From: an uncultured Lachnospiraceae bacterium
GTDB taxonomy: Bacteria > Bacillota > Clostridia > Lachnospirales > Lachnospiraceae
Length of the DNA: 64,000 nt
Direction: 5' to 3'
NCBI GenBank assembly: GCA_910583835.1
Contig: CAJTYM010000006.1
Span: 1-64,000 of the forward strand
In this document: positions 8,204-17,148 of the stretch, piece by piece
Layout of the letters: every line of letters begins with the position of its first letter
Position numbering within the stretch: position 1 is the stretch's first letter
The notes under the pieces: generated by a model
Database searches by the model: none
The model's input: only the letters and a program-made list of their open reading frames with translations
Told to the model about the DNA's origin: nothing
Made by a program: the position numbers and the translations under genes

Positions 8204-9970
8204 ATGAGATTCAAAAAATTTATCAGCGGGATACTTGCCTGTGCCTTGGCAGTTACATCCGTATTTACAGTGAATGTCATCTCGGCAGAGGCAGATGGTT
8301 CGTCTGGGCTGGACAATTCTGCAGATGTCAGCGATACGTCAACGAATCTTGCTGTGGTGGCGGATTACGATTTTTCCAAGGCGGCAGGGGGGAGACTTGA
8401 AGACAAGTCTCCCCATAAAAATGATGCGGTCGTGCATGGAGATGTTGGCTATGACAGAGAAGCTGAAGTTATGGAATTGGGAGAAAACAGTTATGTGGAC
8501 CTCCCTATGGGGATTGCAGATTCCCTGACCGATGTGGAAGCATTTACCATTGAGGTGAAATTTGCGAAATCTGATGCTTGCGGCGATAATTCCTGGCTGT
8601 TTTGCCTGGGTTCCCAAACAGACGCCAGCCCCGTGGAAAATACCTTGTTTTTTTCCCCGAATAGCGGGCGCGGCATGGGAGTGCATGTCATAAAGGGCGA
8701 TGGGGAGAAAACGCTTGTAAAGTGGGGCGGGGCAAGGAAAGGGCGGTATTATACGGTCAATATGGTATTTGACCATGGTAAAATCAATCTGTATGTCAAT
8801 GGCAGGCGGGTAGGGAAGGCAGATGGACTGGACAGTGGCTGCAGCATGGAAAATGATATCATTGCAGATGCGACAGAGCATGACATTTTAGGATTTATCG
8901 GCAGAAGCTGCCAAGATGGCGGTTCAGGCTTTGCCGGCAGTCTTGCTTCCTTTAAAATATATGACAAGGCAATGACGGCGGGCGAGGTTTATGCAGCTGT
9001 TTTTTGTGGGGAAGATGAAAGCCGATTCTTTACGCAGACAGTACTTGCGGGCAACAGGGATATACAGCATATTGCCTATGACCTTAAATTGCCGGGCAAA
9101 GTAGGGGAATACGAGTCAGTGACATGGAGTTCTGAACCGAATGTGATTGCAGCGAATGGCAAGGTATTTAATGACAGGGAGAAAGATACAGAGGTCAGGC
9201 TGAAAGCTACGGCGAAAAGAGGAGCTGACTTAGTGGCGGTCAGGGAGTTTACAGTCAGAGTCCTGAAACTGGATACCAGCGCCCTCAAGGCATTGATAAG
9301 TAAAGTCAGCAAGGTCAGGGAGATTGATTATACGCCGGCAACATGGAGACCGTTTGCCGCCGCCCTCGCCAAAGCCAAACAGGCAGTTACAGGGAGAGCC
9401 AGGCTTGGGCAGAGCGATTTGGCAGTTCTGCAGAGTGCGCTGCAGAACTGTTATGCTGCCTTGTGCCGACAGTATAAGATAACAGTCAGTTACGGTTATG
9501 CCGGCGCGCCGCCGATTTCTCCGCTGTATGTGAAGAAGGGCGACAAGATTGATAAGAAAAAGCTCCCGCAGGCTCCACGGAGAATTGGTTATAGTTTTGC
9601 CGGCTGGTATAAAGGTTCAAAACCATACAATTTCAAAAGCCCTGTCACCAAAAATATTGCCATTACGGCAAGATGGAAAAAGGCTGCCAGTGCGCCGAAA
9701 GCGAGTAAGATTTCTAAAGCTGTCAACAAGAAGGGCAGGAAGCTGGCGGTGAAGTTCCGAAAGTCTTCCGGTGCATCGGGATATGAGGTATTTTATGCCA
9801 CCAACCGTAAGTTTAAGTCAGCCAGGAAAGTCAGGACGAGCAAGACCAGCGTTACGCTGAAGAAATTGAAAAAGGGCATTTACTATGTAAGGGTGCGGGC
9901 TTATAAGAAGGGCAAGCCGATGCTTTACAGCGCTTACAGTAAGGTAAAAAAAATCAAGATTACGAAGTAA
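8204..9970 (+). CDS. Secreted multidomain surface protein (LamG, Ig-like, FIVAR, InlB-type repeat, Fn3)
   Basis: A 588-residue exported protein. After a signal peptide (about 1-30) the domains read: a concanavalin-like LamG fold (about 45-265, with FTIEVKFAKS and INLYVNGRRVG), a short atrophied bacterial Ig-like segment (about 280-352, VTWSSEPNVIAANGKV), a FIVAR-type helical pair (about 360-420, YTPATWRPFAAALAKAKQAV), a Listeria-Bacteroides InlB-type repeat (about 425-492, GYSFAGWYKGSKPYNF) and a fibronectin III-like domain (about 500-588, ending YYVRVRAYKKGK). The last third is very rich in Lys and Arg. No LPXTG sorting signal, SLH or cell-wall-binding repeat is seen, so attachment may be by charge or the protein may be released. 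Binding of a glycan or host polymer is likely from the domains; no catalytic domain is evident. GAGGAGG lies before the ATG, 18 bases after asnS. Confidence 0.8.
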   Translation: MRFKKFISGILACALAVTSVFTVNVISAEADGSSGLDNSADVSDTSTNLAVVADYDFSKAAGGRLEDKSPHKNDAVVHGDVGYDREAEVMELGENSYVDLPMGIADSLTDVEAFTIEVKFAKSDACGDNSWLFCLGSQTDASPVENTLFFSPNSGRGMGVHVIKGDGEKTLVKWGGARKGRYYTVNMVFDHGKINLYVNGRRVGKADGLDSGCSMENDIIADATEHDILGFIGRSCQDGGSGFAGSLASFKIYDKAMTAGEVYAAVFCGEDESRFFTQTVLAGNRDIQHIAYDLKLPGKVGEYESVTWSSEPNVIAANGKVFNDREKDTEVRLKATAKRGADLVAVREFTVRVLKLDTSALKALISKVSKVREIDYTPATWRPFAAALAKAKQAVTGRARLGQSDLAVLQSALQNCYAALCRQYKITVSYGYAGAPPISPLYVKKGDKIDKKKLPQAPRRIGYSFAGWYKGSKPYNFKSPVTKNIAITARWKKAASAPKASKISKAVNKKGRKLAVKFRKSSGASGYEVFYATNRKFKSARKVRTSKTSVTLKKLKKGIYYVRVRAYKKGKPMLYSAYSKVKKIKITK

Positions 9971-10159
9971 AAGTATGCCTGGAAATTAGCTGCTCTTAAA
10001 ACAGTATCAACAAGAAAACTGATAAAGGGTAGTTGTCATGCAGGTTGCGAAGCAAAATGTATTTATTTTTCTGTCCCTAAAAATCGTTAAAGCATCCCAA
10101 CATGTGGAATTCGGATTTCAGAAATGATATAGTGTTTCCTAAAAGGAGGAAACAGATTT

Positions 10160-11230
10160 ATGAGGACAAGCAAAATAATAAGAATGAAATTATGTAACTG
10201 GATGTTTGTTATCGCAGCCTGCTTTTTGCTGGGTGGTGTAACGGCGTGCGGCAGCAGCGGAAATCAGCCGCAAGAGACCGGTAAACAGGAAGAATTTGCC
10301 ATTACTGATTTGGCAGGAACTCCTACGGATTATGCAAAGGAGGAGAATTGGCTCAATATTCCTGAAATTACCCATGAAGTAGATACGTTCTATCTTTATC
10401 CCACCTGCTATTCGGACGAGTCGGAAGATGCAAAGCCAATCTGCGATATAGACAATGAAATAATGCGGAATAAGGCAAGGCCGGTTTATGGGAACCAGGC
10501 AACGGTTTATGAGGAATCTACCAATGTGTTTGCGCCATTTTACCGCCAGAGCAATATCTTTGAGGTTGTCGGCTTAAGCAATGAGGAATTAGAGAAGTAT
10601 CAGATGGCGGAACAGCGCACGGATGTATATGCCGCGCTGGATTACTACTTCGAGAATTATAATGAGGGCCGTCCGTTTATCCTTGCCGGACATTCCCAGG
10701 GCTCCATTATGACAAAGATTGTTCTTGGAGAGTATATGCAGGCACACCCGGAATACTATGAGCGGATGGTCGCGGCATATCCCATCGGCTATTCCATTAC
10801 CAGAGATTGGCTGGAAGAACACCCATATCTGAAATTTGCCAAGGGAGCGGATGATACCGGCGTCATTGTTTCCTGGAACACGGAAGGAAAAGGCAACAAA
10901 GGGCAGCATAATCTGGTTGTGGAACCTAATGCCATCAGCATCAATCCTATTAACTGGAAGTTGGACGATACTTATGCCGGATTTGAGGAAAATCTGGGCA
11001 GCCGTATTTTTAACGAAGAGACGGAGACGTATGAAATTGTGAAAGGGGCTGCAGATGCCCAGGTAGATACGGAGCGGGGCGTTGTCATCTGCACAGCGGA
11101 AGTTGCAGAATATGCGCCCGCCGCCTTGTTTGGACCGGAAAGCCTGCACTCACATGATTATGATTTCTACTATGAGAATTTGCGGGAAAATGTAAAAACG
11201 CGGGTGGAAGCTTATTTGAAAACGAGGTAG
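10160..11230 (+). CDS. DUF3089 alpha/beta-hydrolase lipoprotein
   Basis: A 356-residue predicted lipoprotein with lipobox LLGGVTAC (Cys 30). The mature part opens with VDTFYLYPTCYS, typical of DUF3089, and has the nucleophile elbow GHSQGS at 177-182 with Ser 179. FILAGHSQGS and MVAAYPIGYSI follow the expected strand-elbow-helix order of an alpha/beta hydrolase. The natural substrate of this family is not known to me. It would be tethered on the outer face of the membrane. AAAGGAGGAAAC lies upstream of the ATG. The 189 bases before it hold no gene; a TGATATAGTG near 10126 could be part of a promoter but lacks a clear -35. Confidence 0.8.
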   Translation: MRTSKIIRMKLCNWMFVIAACFLLGGVTACGSSGNQPQETGKQEEFAITDLAGTPTDYAKEENWLNIPEITHEVDTFYLYPTCYSDESEDAKPICDIDNEIMRNKARPVYGNQATVYEESTNVFAPFYRQSNIFEVVGLSNEELEKYQMAEQRTDVYAALDYYFENYNEGRPFILAGHSQGSIMTKIVLGEYMQAHPEYYERMVAAYPIGYSITRDWLEEHPYLKFAKGADDTGVIVSWNTEGKGNKGQHNLVVEPNAISINPINWKLDDTYAGFEENLGSRIFNEETETYEIVKGAADAQVDTERGVVICTAEVAEYAPAALFGPESLHSHDYDFYYENLRENVKTRVEAYLKTR

Positions 11231-11239
11231 CATTATTTT

Positions 11240-12202
11240 TTATTCCGAAATTACTGCCAGAAATGCTTCCTGGATGGTGGTATGGATGTCCTCTCCCAGT
11301 AAAGGCAGGTTCCCAGCAGGAATCATGCCGCCAGACATGGAAGGATGTCCGCCGCCATCGCCGTAAGGCTTAAGCACCCGGGCGATAAGATTGCCAGCAT
11401 GGATACGCTTCTGTTCGCTGCGGACGGAAAAGCGGATACCCTCTGTCTGCATGGCATAGATAATGGCAATGTCCACAACATCCAAAGACAGGATGAAGTC
11501 GGAGATAATGGCAATCAATGCCGGCGCACAGTTGAAGGGGATGTAGGCAAAGCCTGTCCGGTCAAAAATCTGTATGTTCTGGATGGCTGCGCCATATGCC
11601 TGCAGGTCATTGAATTCCATGGTATTGTAATACATGCCGGAAACTAAGTCCCAATCTGCGTGGGCAAAGAGAAAGGACAGCATCTCCGTATCCAATGCCG
11701 TAGTCCCACGCGTGAAATCAGCAGTGTCCATCTTGATGCCATAGGCGAGGGCTGCCGCGCATTTGGGGTTAATCGGCGTATCCGTGCTCTGGAAATAGGA
11801 AGCAATCAGGCAAGAACAGGAGCCTACCGGGCGGATATCCTGATACAAATAATTATAAGGGAAAAAGATGGGGTGGTGGTCAATACATGCCACCTCATCG
11901 CCAATTAAATCTGTGACATTGCTGTTTTTTTTCTGTGAGTCTACCAATACGATATAATCGTCTTCTGTCATATCGGGCACATCATTTTTGGAAAACATCG
12001 TAATTCCAAAAGTCTCCAGCATTTTTTTGACACTTAGCCGGTCAATCTTCCCATCATAACATAGGGTTGAGGGAACGCCGTGGTATGCCAGAAAATTCTG
12101 AAGGCCGAACGCGCTGGCTATGGCGTCCGGGTCAGGGAAATTGTGTGTCTGTATATAAACAGTATGGTCTGTTAAAGTCTTGACTAATTCCAATGGATTC
12201 AT
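11240..12202 (-). CDS. DHH/DHHA1 phosphoesterase (NrnA-like)
   Basis: A 320-residue DHH-superfamily phosphoesterase. Metal-binding residues are visible in THNFPDPDA (H20, D24, D26), LVDSQ (D88) and IDHHP (D108, H109, H110). The DHHA1 substrate-binding end carries GDGGGHPSMSGG. The layout matches NrnA-type nano-RNase/pAp phosphatase and c-di-NMP phosphodiesterases without sensor domains. Likely substrates are short oligonucleotides, pAp or linear dinucleotides, in the cytoplasm. It starts at ATG with AAGGAGG upstream. It is divergent from the recJ-like gene, another DHH protein, and its end converges on the DUF3089 gene with only nine bases between. Confidence 0.85.
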   Translation of the reverse strand: MNPLELVKTLTDHTVYIQTHNFPDPDAIASAFGLQNFLAYHGVPSTLCYDGKIDRLSVKKMLETFGITMFSKNDVPDMTEDDYIVLVDSQKKNSNVTDLIGDEVACIDHHPIFFPYNYLYQDIRPVGSCSCLIASYFQSTDTPINPKCAAALAYGIKMDTADFTRGTTALDTEMLSFLFAHADWDLVSGMYYNTMEFNDLQAYGAAIQNIQIFDRTGFAYIPFNCAPALIAIISDFILSLDVVDIAIIYAMQTEGIRFSVRSEQKRIHAGNLIARVLKPYGDGGGHPSMSGGMIPAGNLPLLGEDIHTTIQEAFLAVISE

Positions 12203-12258
12203 AAGTTTGGTTCCTCCTTAGGTTCTTAGGTCATATGGTCACATATTATCATAAAATC

Positions 12259-12287
12259 TTGAAAAAGTCATCATATTTTGCTATGAT
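12259..12287 (+). promoter_or_regulatory. Promoter for the recJ-like gene
   Basis: TTGAAA (12259-12264), a 17-base spacer and TATGAT (12282-12287) lie 32 bases before the GTG start. Confidence 0.6.
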
Positions 12288-12319
12288 GCTTTCAGGGATA
12301 TTTCAGGGAGGGCAAAATT

Positions 12320-14086
12320 GTGCAGGAAAAGTGGGTAATCGCTGCCAAGAAAGCGGATTTTAAGGGAATTGCCAAACGTTTTGGCATTGACCAGGTGACA
12401 GCCAGGATTATCCGTAACCGGGATGTTGTAGGAGAGGAAGCTATTGAGGAATACCTCCATGGAAACCTGGATGATTTACATAATCCAAAGCAGATGAAAG
12501 ATATCGTTCTGGCAGCTGAACTTTTGCAGGAAAAGGTAAGACAAGGAAAGCGCATTCGCATTTTAGGCGACTATGATATTGACGGCGTGCAGTCTGTCTA
12601 TATTCTGTATTCTGCGTTGAAGCGCTGTAAAGCGCGGGTGGATTATGCGATTCCAGACAGGATTGCGGACGGCTATGGCGTCAATGAGCGTCTGGTCAGC
12701 CAGGCGAAAGAGGATGGGATAGATACGCTGCTGACTTGTGACAATGGCATAGCGGCATTTGATGAAATTGCTCTGGCAAAAGATTGCAGCATGACGGTAA
12801 TCATCACGGACCATCATGAAGTGCCCTATGAAGAGACGGAACAAGGGGAGCGTAATTATAAGATTCCGCCGGCGGATGCGGTGGTAAATCCCAAGCAGCC
12901 GGATTGCCCATACCCATTCAAGAACCTATGCGGCGCAGCGGTCGCCTTTAAGGTGGTTCAGGTGTTTTACCAGCAGATGGGACTGCCGGATGAGGAAGCT
13001 TTGGCATATCTGGAAAATGCCGCATTTGCCACGGTAGGCGATGTTATGGATTTGCAGGGTGAAAACCGGATATTGGTAAAAGAGGGGCTGAAAGCCTTGA
13101 ACTGCACGAAAAATTATGGGATGCGCGCGTTGGCGGCAAAGAATCAGATTCCGCCCGGTGCGATCAAATCATACCATATCGGATTTGTGCTGGGTCCCTG
13201 CCTGAATGCCAGCGGGCGGTTAGATACGGCACAGCGCGCATTGAGGATGCTGCTGGCAAAGGACGAGTATCAGGCGGCGGAATATGCTGGGGAACTGTAT
13301 GACCTGAATGTGAGCCGTAAGGAACTGACAGAGCAAGGGGTACGCCAGGCAAAAGAACTGGTAGAGCAGATGGGAGAGGCATTGGATAAAGTGCTGGTCC
13401 TTTATCTTCCAGACTGCCATGAAAGCCTTGCCGGGATTATTGCCGGGCGCATTCGAGAACAGTATAACCGCCCGGTATTTGTACTGACCAAAAGCGAGGA
13501 TGGCGTCAAAGGTTCCGGGCGTTCCATTGAACAGTACTCCATGTACGAGGAAATGACGAAGTGCAGAGAGTTATTTACAAAATACGGCGGTCATCCCATG
13601 GCGGCAGGCTTATCCCTGCCGGAAGAGAACGTGGAAATGTTTCGCCGTAAACTCAATGAGAATACGGCATTGACAGAGGAAGATTTACGCAGGAAAATTA
13701 CCATAGACGTTCCCATGCCGTTATCATACATAACCAAAGAATTGATACAGGAGCTGAATATCTTAGAGCCTTTTGGAAAATCTAACGAGAAACCAGTGTT
13801 TGCGGACAGGAATATCGAGATTTTATCGATGAGGATTCTGGGGAAAAACCAAAATGTATGCAGGATGATGGTGAAAAGTGCGGATTCAGCGGTTTTGCCG
13901 GCGTTGTATTTTGGGGAAACAGAAGTATTTTTAAACTTTCTTAAGCAGAAGTTTGGAGAAGGTGCACTCAGGCAGTCATTGGCAGGAGATGGCTGCGGCA
14001 TGACGATTTCCGTTGTATACTATCCCGAGATAAACAGATATAACGGAAGGGAAGATATTCAGATTGTTGTGAAAAATTATAGCTGA
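12320..14086 (+). CDS. recJ: RecJ-type single-strand DNA exonuclease
   Basis: A 588-residue DHH protein of the RecJ branch. The motifs are GDYDIDG (D84, D86, D88), TCDNGIA (about 139-145) and ITDHHEVP (D164, H165, H166), followed by a DHHA1 part with SGRSIEQYSMYEEM and YGGHPMAAGLSL, then an OB-like end. It would chew single-stranded DNA 5' to 3' in repair and recombination. The start is GTG, supported by AGGGAGG eight bases upstream; no ATG nearby is better placed. The active motif reads DYDIDGVQS where most RecJ have D-Y-D-x-D-G-x-T; the acidic residues are kept, so activity is expected. Some genomes carry more than one RecJ-like gene, so the symbol is tentative. Confidence 0.85.
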   Translation: MQEKWVIAAKKADFKGIAKRFGIDQVTARIIRNRDVVGEEAIEEYLHGNLDDLHNPKQMKDIVLAAELLQEKVRQGKRIRILGDYDIDGVQSVYILYSALKRCKARVDYAIPDRIADGYGVNERLVSQAKEDGIDTLLTCDNGIAAFDEIALAKDCSMTVIITDHHEVPYEETEQGERNYKIPPADAVVNPKQPDCPYPFKNLCGAAVAFKVVQVFYQQMGLPDEEALAYLENAAFATVGDVMDLQGENRILVKEGLKALNCTKNYGMRALAAKNQIPPGAIKSYHIGFVLGPCLNASGRLDTAQRALRMLLAKDEYQAAEYAGELYDLNVSRKELTEQGVRQAKELVEQMGEALDKVLVLYLPDCHESLAGIIAGRIREQYNRPVFVLTKSEDGVKGSGRSIEQYSMYEEMTKCRELFTKYGGHPMAAGLSLPEENVEMFRRKLNENTALTEEDLRRKITIDVPMPLSYITKELIQELNILEPFGKSNEKPVFADRNIEILSMRILGKNQNVCRMMVKSADSAVLPALYFGETEVFLNFLKQKFGEGALRQSLAGDGCGMTISVVYYPEINRYNGREDIQIVVKNYS

Positions 14087-14156
14087 TACGATGTATTCTG
14101 TTGAATATTTGTGGTATCATCAATCGTTATAAATTATTGAGAGAAAGGGAAAAGCC

Positions 14157-15074
14157 ATGTTTGGAACATCAAAATGGAAACAGGAAATAAAAGATAAGGA
14201 ACAGGAGCTTGCTGAGTGCCAGTCAGCATTGGAGCAGTCGGAGCAGAGACTCAGTAAAATGAGCATGATGTGGCTGGATGCGGCACAACGCATCTCAGAG
14301 CTGGAACGGAACCGGCGAGAGCTGGAACGGCAGCTGAAACAGGTGAACTCATCGGTTGACGGCGTCTCCAATGAGTGCAGGCATCAGTCAGAAAACAGCC
14401 AGAAACTTCTGCAGCAGGCCGGGGAAATGGTTGAGAGGCAGGAACAGCTCAGGGAGGAGCATGAACAAATGCAGGGCGAGACGGAGAAGGTTGGGGCACA
14501 GGAGCCAATTTCCCTGGCAAAAATAATTGCCCCGATTACCGCGGAACTGAGCAATGGCATGGATGAAATGCGCAAGATGTTAGAAGATGTGGTAGAGATT
14601 GGCAGGCAGATGGGCGTGCTTTCCCTGAATGCAGCAGTTGAAGCGGGCAGACTGGGAGAAGGCGGAAGGAAATTCGTAGAAGCGGCAGAAGAAGTCCGTG
14701 GGATGACCGAACAGTATCAGCAGGCGACCTCCACGTTGGCGCAGCAGATGCAGATTGTAGGCATGAAATGGCAGAAATCAAAGAGCGAGATAGAGGAAGT
14801 GGAGGGGCGCCTCAAACAGCAGTATGCTCAGTTGGAGGAGACAAGAAATGCATGTGCGTCTTTCGGGGGGGAAATATTGAATCTGCCGTTGGCAGGGCTT
14901 TACAGCGAAATGCAAAAAGTACTGGATAATAGGCTGTTGGAGGAACGCTGCCAGAATGTTTCCCAGAAAACAGAGGAAGCCAAGGAGGATTTTGCCCAGC
15001 AACAGGAAGCATGGGGCAGCCTTCGCCAGACAGTGGACGAAGCAAAGACCCTGATAAAGGATATCCAGGGATAA
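14157..15074 (+). CDS. Soluble MCP-like coiled-coil protein
   Basis: A 305-residue protein without membrane helices, mostly heptad-like coiled coil (15-110 and 185-300). Residues about 150-181 read like the hairpin tip of a chemoreceptor: VLSLNAAVEAGRLGEGG followed by EAAEEVRGM, against the usual LALNAAIEAARAGE...VADEVR. The core Asn and Glu that touch CheA and CheW in known receptors are kept, but several positions differ and there is no HAMP, PAS or globin sensor domain. It may be a cytoplasmic receptor for an unknown signal, or a scaffold that only borrows the fold. No che genes are near; a membrane MCP is found at 60019. The ATG follows GAGAAAGGG. Confidence 0.7.
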   Translation: MFGTSKWKQEIKDKEQELAECQSALEQSEQRLSKMSMMWLDAAQRISELERNRRELERQLKQVNSSVDGVSNECRHQSENSQKLLQQAGEMVERQEQLREEHEQMQGETEKVGAQEPISLAKIIAPITAELSNGMDEMRKMLEDVVEIGRQMGVLSLNAAVEAGRLGEGGRKFVEAAEEVRGMTEQYQQATSTLAQQMQIVGMKWQKSKSEIEEVEGRLKQQYAQLEETRNACASFGGEILNLPLAGLYSEMQKVLDNRLLEERCQNVSQKTEEAKEDFAQQQEAWGSLRQTVDEAKTLIKDIQG

Positions 15075-15128
15075 AATGCCTGCGTGGATGATAATGTGCA
15101 AGATGTAGTGGGTAGAATGGAGGAAAAG

Positions 15129-16061
15129 ATGAAAAAGAGCGTATGCAAGTTTCTGTCAGCAGACGGTGAGACACAGATCCATGCGGTAAAATGGGAACCG
15201 GAACAGGGAAAGATTGCGGGTATTTTACAGATAAGCCATGGTATGATAGAATATGTAGAACGTTATGAGACGTTTGCAGAGTACCTGACAGGCAAAGGGT
15301 TTGTCGTTGTCGGGAACGACCATCTTGGGCATGGCGCTTCTGTCCGCTCTCAGGATGACTGGGGATATTTTGCACCGCAAAAAGGCAGCGACATCGTGGT
15401 GGAAGATTTACATCAGCTGCGCTTGAAGACCCAGAAGGAATTTCCCGGCGTACCCTATTTTATGCTGGGGCACAGCATGGGGTCTTTCCTTTTGCGGAAA
15501 TATCTGTCCATACATGGGGAAGGGCTGTCTGGGGCAATCGTTATGGGGACGGGAACGCAGACAGATATGACCGTAAAAATTGGTAAGGCAGCCTGTAAAA
15601 CTATTGCCCTGTTCCGAGGATGGAAATACCGCGGGGGCTTTGTGGAAAAACAGGTATTTTCAGCAAATAACAAGAGGTTTGCACAGGAGGGGGATAGCGC
15701 CTGGCTTACGAAGGACCGGGATATTGTAAGCGCTTATAGGAAAGAACCGCGCTGTACGTTCCAATTTACCCTCAATGGTTTTTATAACCTGTTCGATACG
15801 ATTTATTATATTAACCGTCCAGAGCATATCGCGGCAATTCCCAAAGACCTGCCGCTGATTTTCCTGTCGGGGGAGGACGACCCGGTAGGCAATTACGGCG
15901 CTGGTGCGAAGAAAGCATATGAGACTTATGTTCAGGCGGGCATTGCGGACATCGGTTTGAAACTGTATCCTGCAGACCGCCATGAGATTCTAAATGAACT
16001 GGATAAAGAGGTTGTCTATGAAGATATTTATGGATGGCTGCAAAAACATTTACCGAGATAG
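15129..16061 (+). CDS. Alpha/beta hydrolase, monoacylglycerol lipase-like
   Basis: A 310-residue serine hydrolase. The serine elbow GHSMGS has Ser 116; the HG oxyanion segment is ISHGMIEY, and NDHLGHGASV follows as in lysophospholipases and monoglyceride lipases. A candidate catalytic Asp lies in LSGEDDPVG and His in PADRHEIL near the end, so the triad looks whole. No signal peptide is present, which places it in the cytoplasm; it probably releases fatty acids from monoglycerides or lysolipids. A GTG at 15084 would add 15 residues, but the ATG at 15129 has GGAGG five bases upstream and gives the normal family N-terminus. The DUF1002 gene follows after 13 bases, so they are probably co-transcribed. 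Confidence 0.85.
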   Translation: MKKSVCKFLSADGETQIHAVKWEPEQGKIAGILQISHGMIEYVERYETFAEYLTGKGFVVVGNDHLGHGASVRSQDDWGYFAPQKGSDIVVEDLHQLRLKTQKEFPGVPYFMLGHSMGSFLLRKYLSIHGEGLSGAIVMGTGTQTDMTVKIGKAACKTIALFRGWKYRGGFVEKQVFSANNKRFAQEGDSAWLTKDRDIVSAYRKEPRCTFQFTLNGFYNLFDTIYYINRPEHIAAIPKDLPLIFLSGEDDPVGNYGAGAKKAYETYVQAGIADIGLKLYPADRHEILNELDKEVVYEDIYGWLQKHLPR

Positions 16062-16074
16062 AATGGAGGATACT

Positions 16075-17067
16075 ATGAAGAAGAATATCAAAAAGTGGAT
16101 TGCCTTGCTGCTTGCGTGTGCATTGGCAGTCTTGCCCTCGACCAGCGCATTTGCGGCGGACACAGACCAGTCGCAGACAGAAACCGGCGTGGATGCGGCC
16201 GGAGAGGAAGTGCAGCCGGAAACCGGCGTGGATGCAGCCGGACAGGAAGGCGAGGTCACAGAACCTATTACCAAGGAGGATAAGCCTTACCTTGCGCTGG
16301 GAGCCAACCTGACGGCAGAGCAGCAGGCTGTGGTGCTGCAGCTTCTGGGGATTAACCCATCGGAACTTGCGGAGTATGACGTAATTTATGTTACAAATGA
16401 GGAAGAGCATCAATATTTGGGTAATTATGTAGATGCCAGCAAGATAGGTACGCGCTCCCTCTCTTCCGTGCTTGTCGTTAAAAGGGAAAAGGGGCATGGA
16501 ATCAATATCACCACCAAGAATATTTCTTATTGTACGATTGGCATGTACAAGAATGCCTTGATTACGGCGGGAATTACAGATGCGGATATCATTGTGGCAG
16601 CGCCTACGCCGATCTCCGGTACGGCTGCCCTGGTGGGCGCCATGAAAGCATACTCTGACATGACAGGGGAAGCAGTCACCGAACAGAGCATGGACACAGC
16701 GTTAAATGAGCTGGTACTTACCGGGGAACTGGCAGATGTAGTTGGCGATACGGAGAAAGCGGAAGAACTGGTTGCCTATCTGAAACAGGAGGTCCTGTCC
16801 AAAGATTTAGAGGATGAGAGTGAAATCCGGCTGGCAATTGACGAGGCCTGCGAGGAGTTTGACGTATACCTTTCAGAGGAAGAGGTTACACAGCTCGTTG
16901 GCCTGATGCAAAAGATTGGGGGATTGGACCTTGACATCGATTCCATTAAGGACCAGGCCCAGGAATTGTACGACAAACTTTCCAATATCGATGCCGGAGG
17001 ATTTCTGGACAAAATCATTGGATTTTTCAAATCGATTGGGGATTTCTTTAAGGGATTGTTTTCCTAA
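16075..17067 (+). CDS. DUF1002 exported protein
   Basis: A 330-residue protein with a signal peptide (MKKNIKKWIALLLAC... ending AFAAD near 28) and then the DUF1002 domain, marked by VYVTNEEEH, NITTKNISYCT and AAPTPISGTAALVGAMKAY. Its function is unknown to me; it is common in Firmicutes. Between signal and domain is a short direct repeat: ETGVDAAG occurs twice, from a 36-base DNA duplication near 16180-16250, suggesting a flexible linker that can change length. The C-terminus is amphipathic (FLDKIIGFFKSIGDFFKGLFS) and could lie against the membrane. The ATG at 16075 has GGAGG; the longer reading from 15994 overlaps the hydrolase and lacks a ribosome site. Confidence 0.85.
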   Translation: MKKNIKKWIALLLACALAVLPSTSAFAADTDQSQTETGVDAAGEEVQPETGVDAAGQEGEVTEPITKEDKPYLALGANLTAEQQAVVLQLLGINPSELAEYDVIYVTNEEEHQYLGNYVDASKIGTRSLSSVLVVKREKGHGINITTKNISYCTIGMYKNALITAGITDADIIVAAPTPISGTAALVGAMKAYSDMTGEAVTEQSMDTALNELVLTGELADVVGDTEKAEELVAYLKQEVLSKDLEDESEIRLAIDEACEEFDVYLSEEEVTQLVGLMQKIGGLDLDIDSIKDQAQELYDKLSNIDAGGFLDKIIGFFKSIGDFFKGLFS

Positions 17068-17148
17068 ATAGAATATGCTTAGATCTGAAAAAATGTGATA
17101 TAGTTTGGGCAGGGACATGAGAAAATCATAAGATGAAGGATGGATGAT

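Noticed and set aside
15811..16497. 228-residue minus-strand reading frame
   Set aside because: Spans the end of the hydrolase gene and the start of DUF1002 in antisense, with no start signal or recognisable domain.
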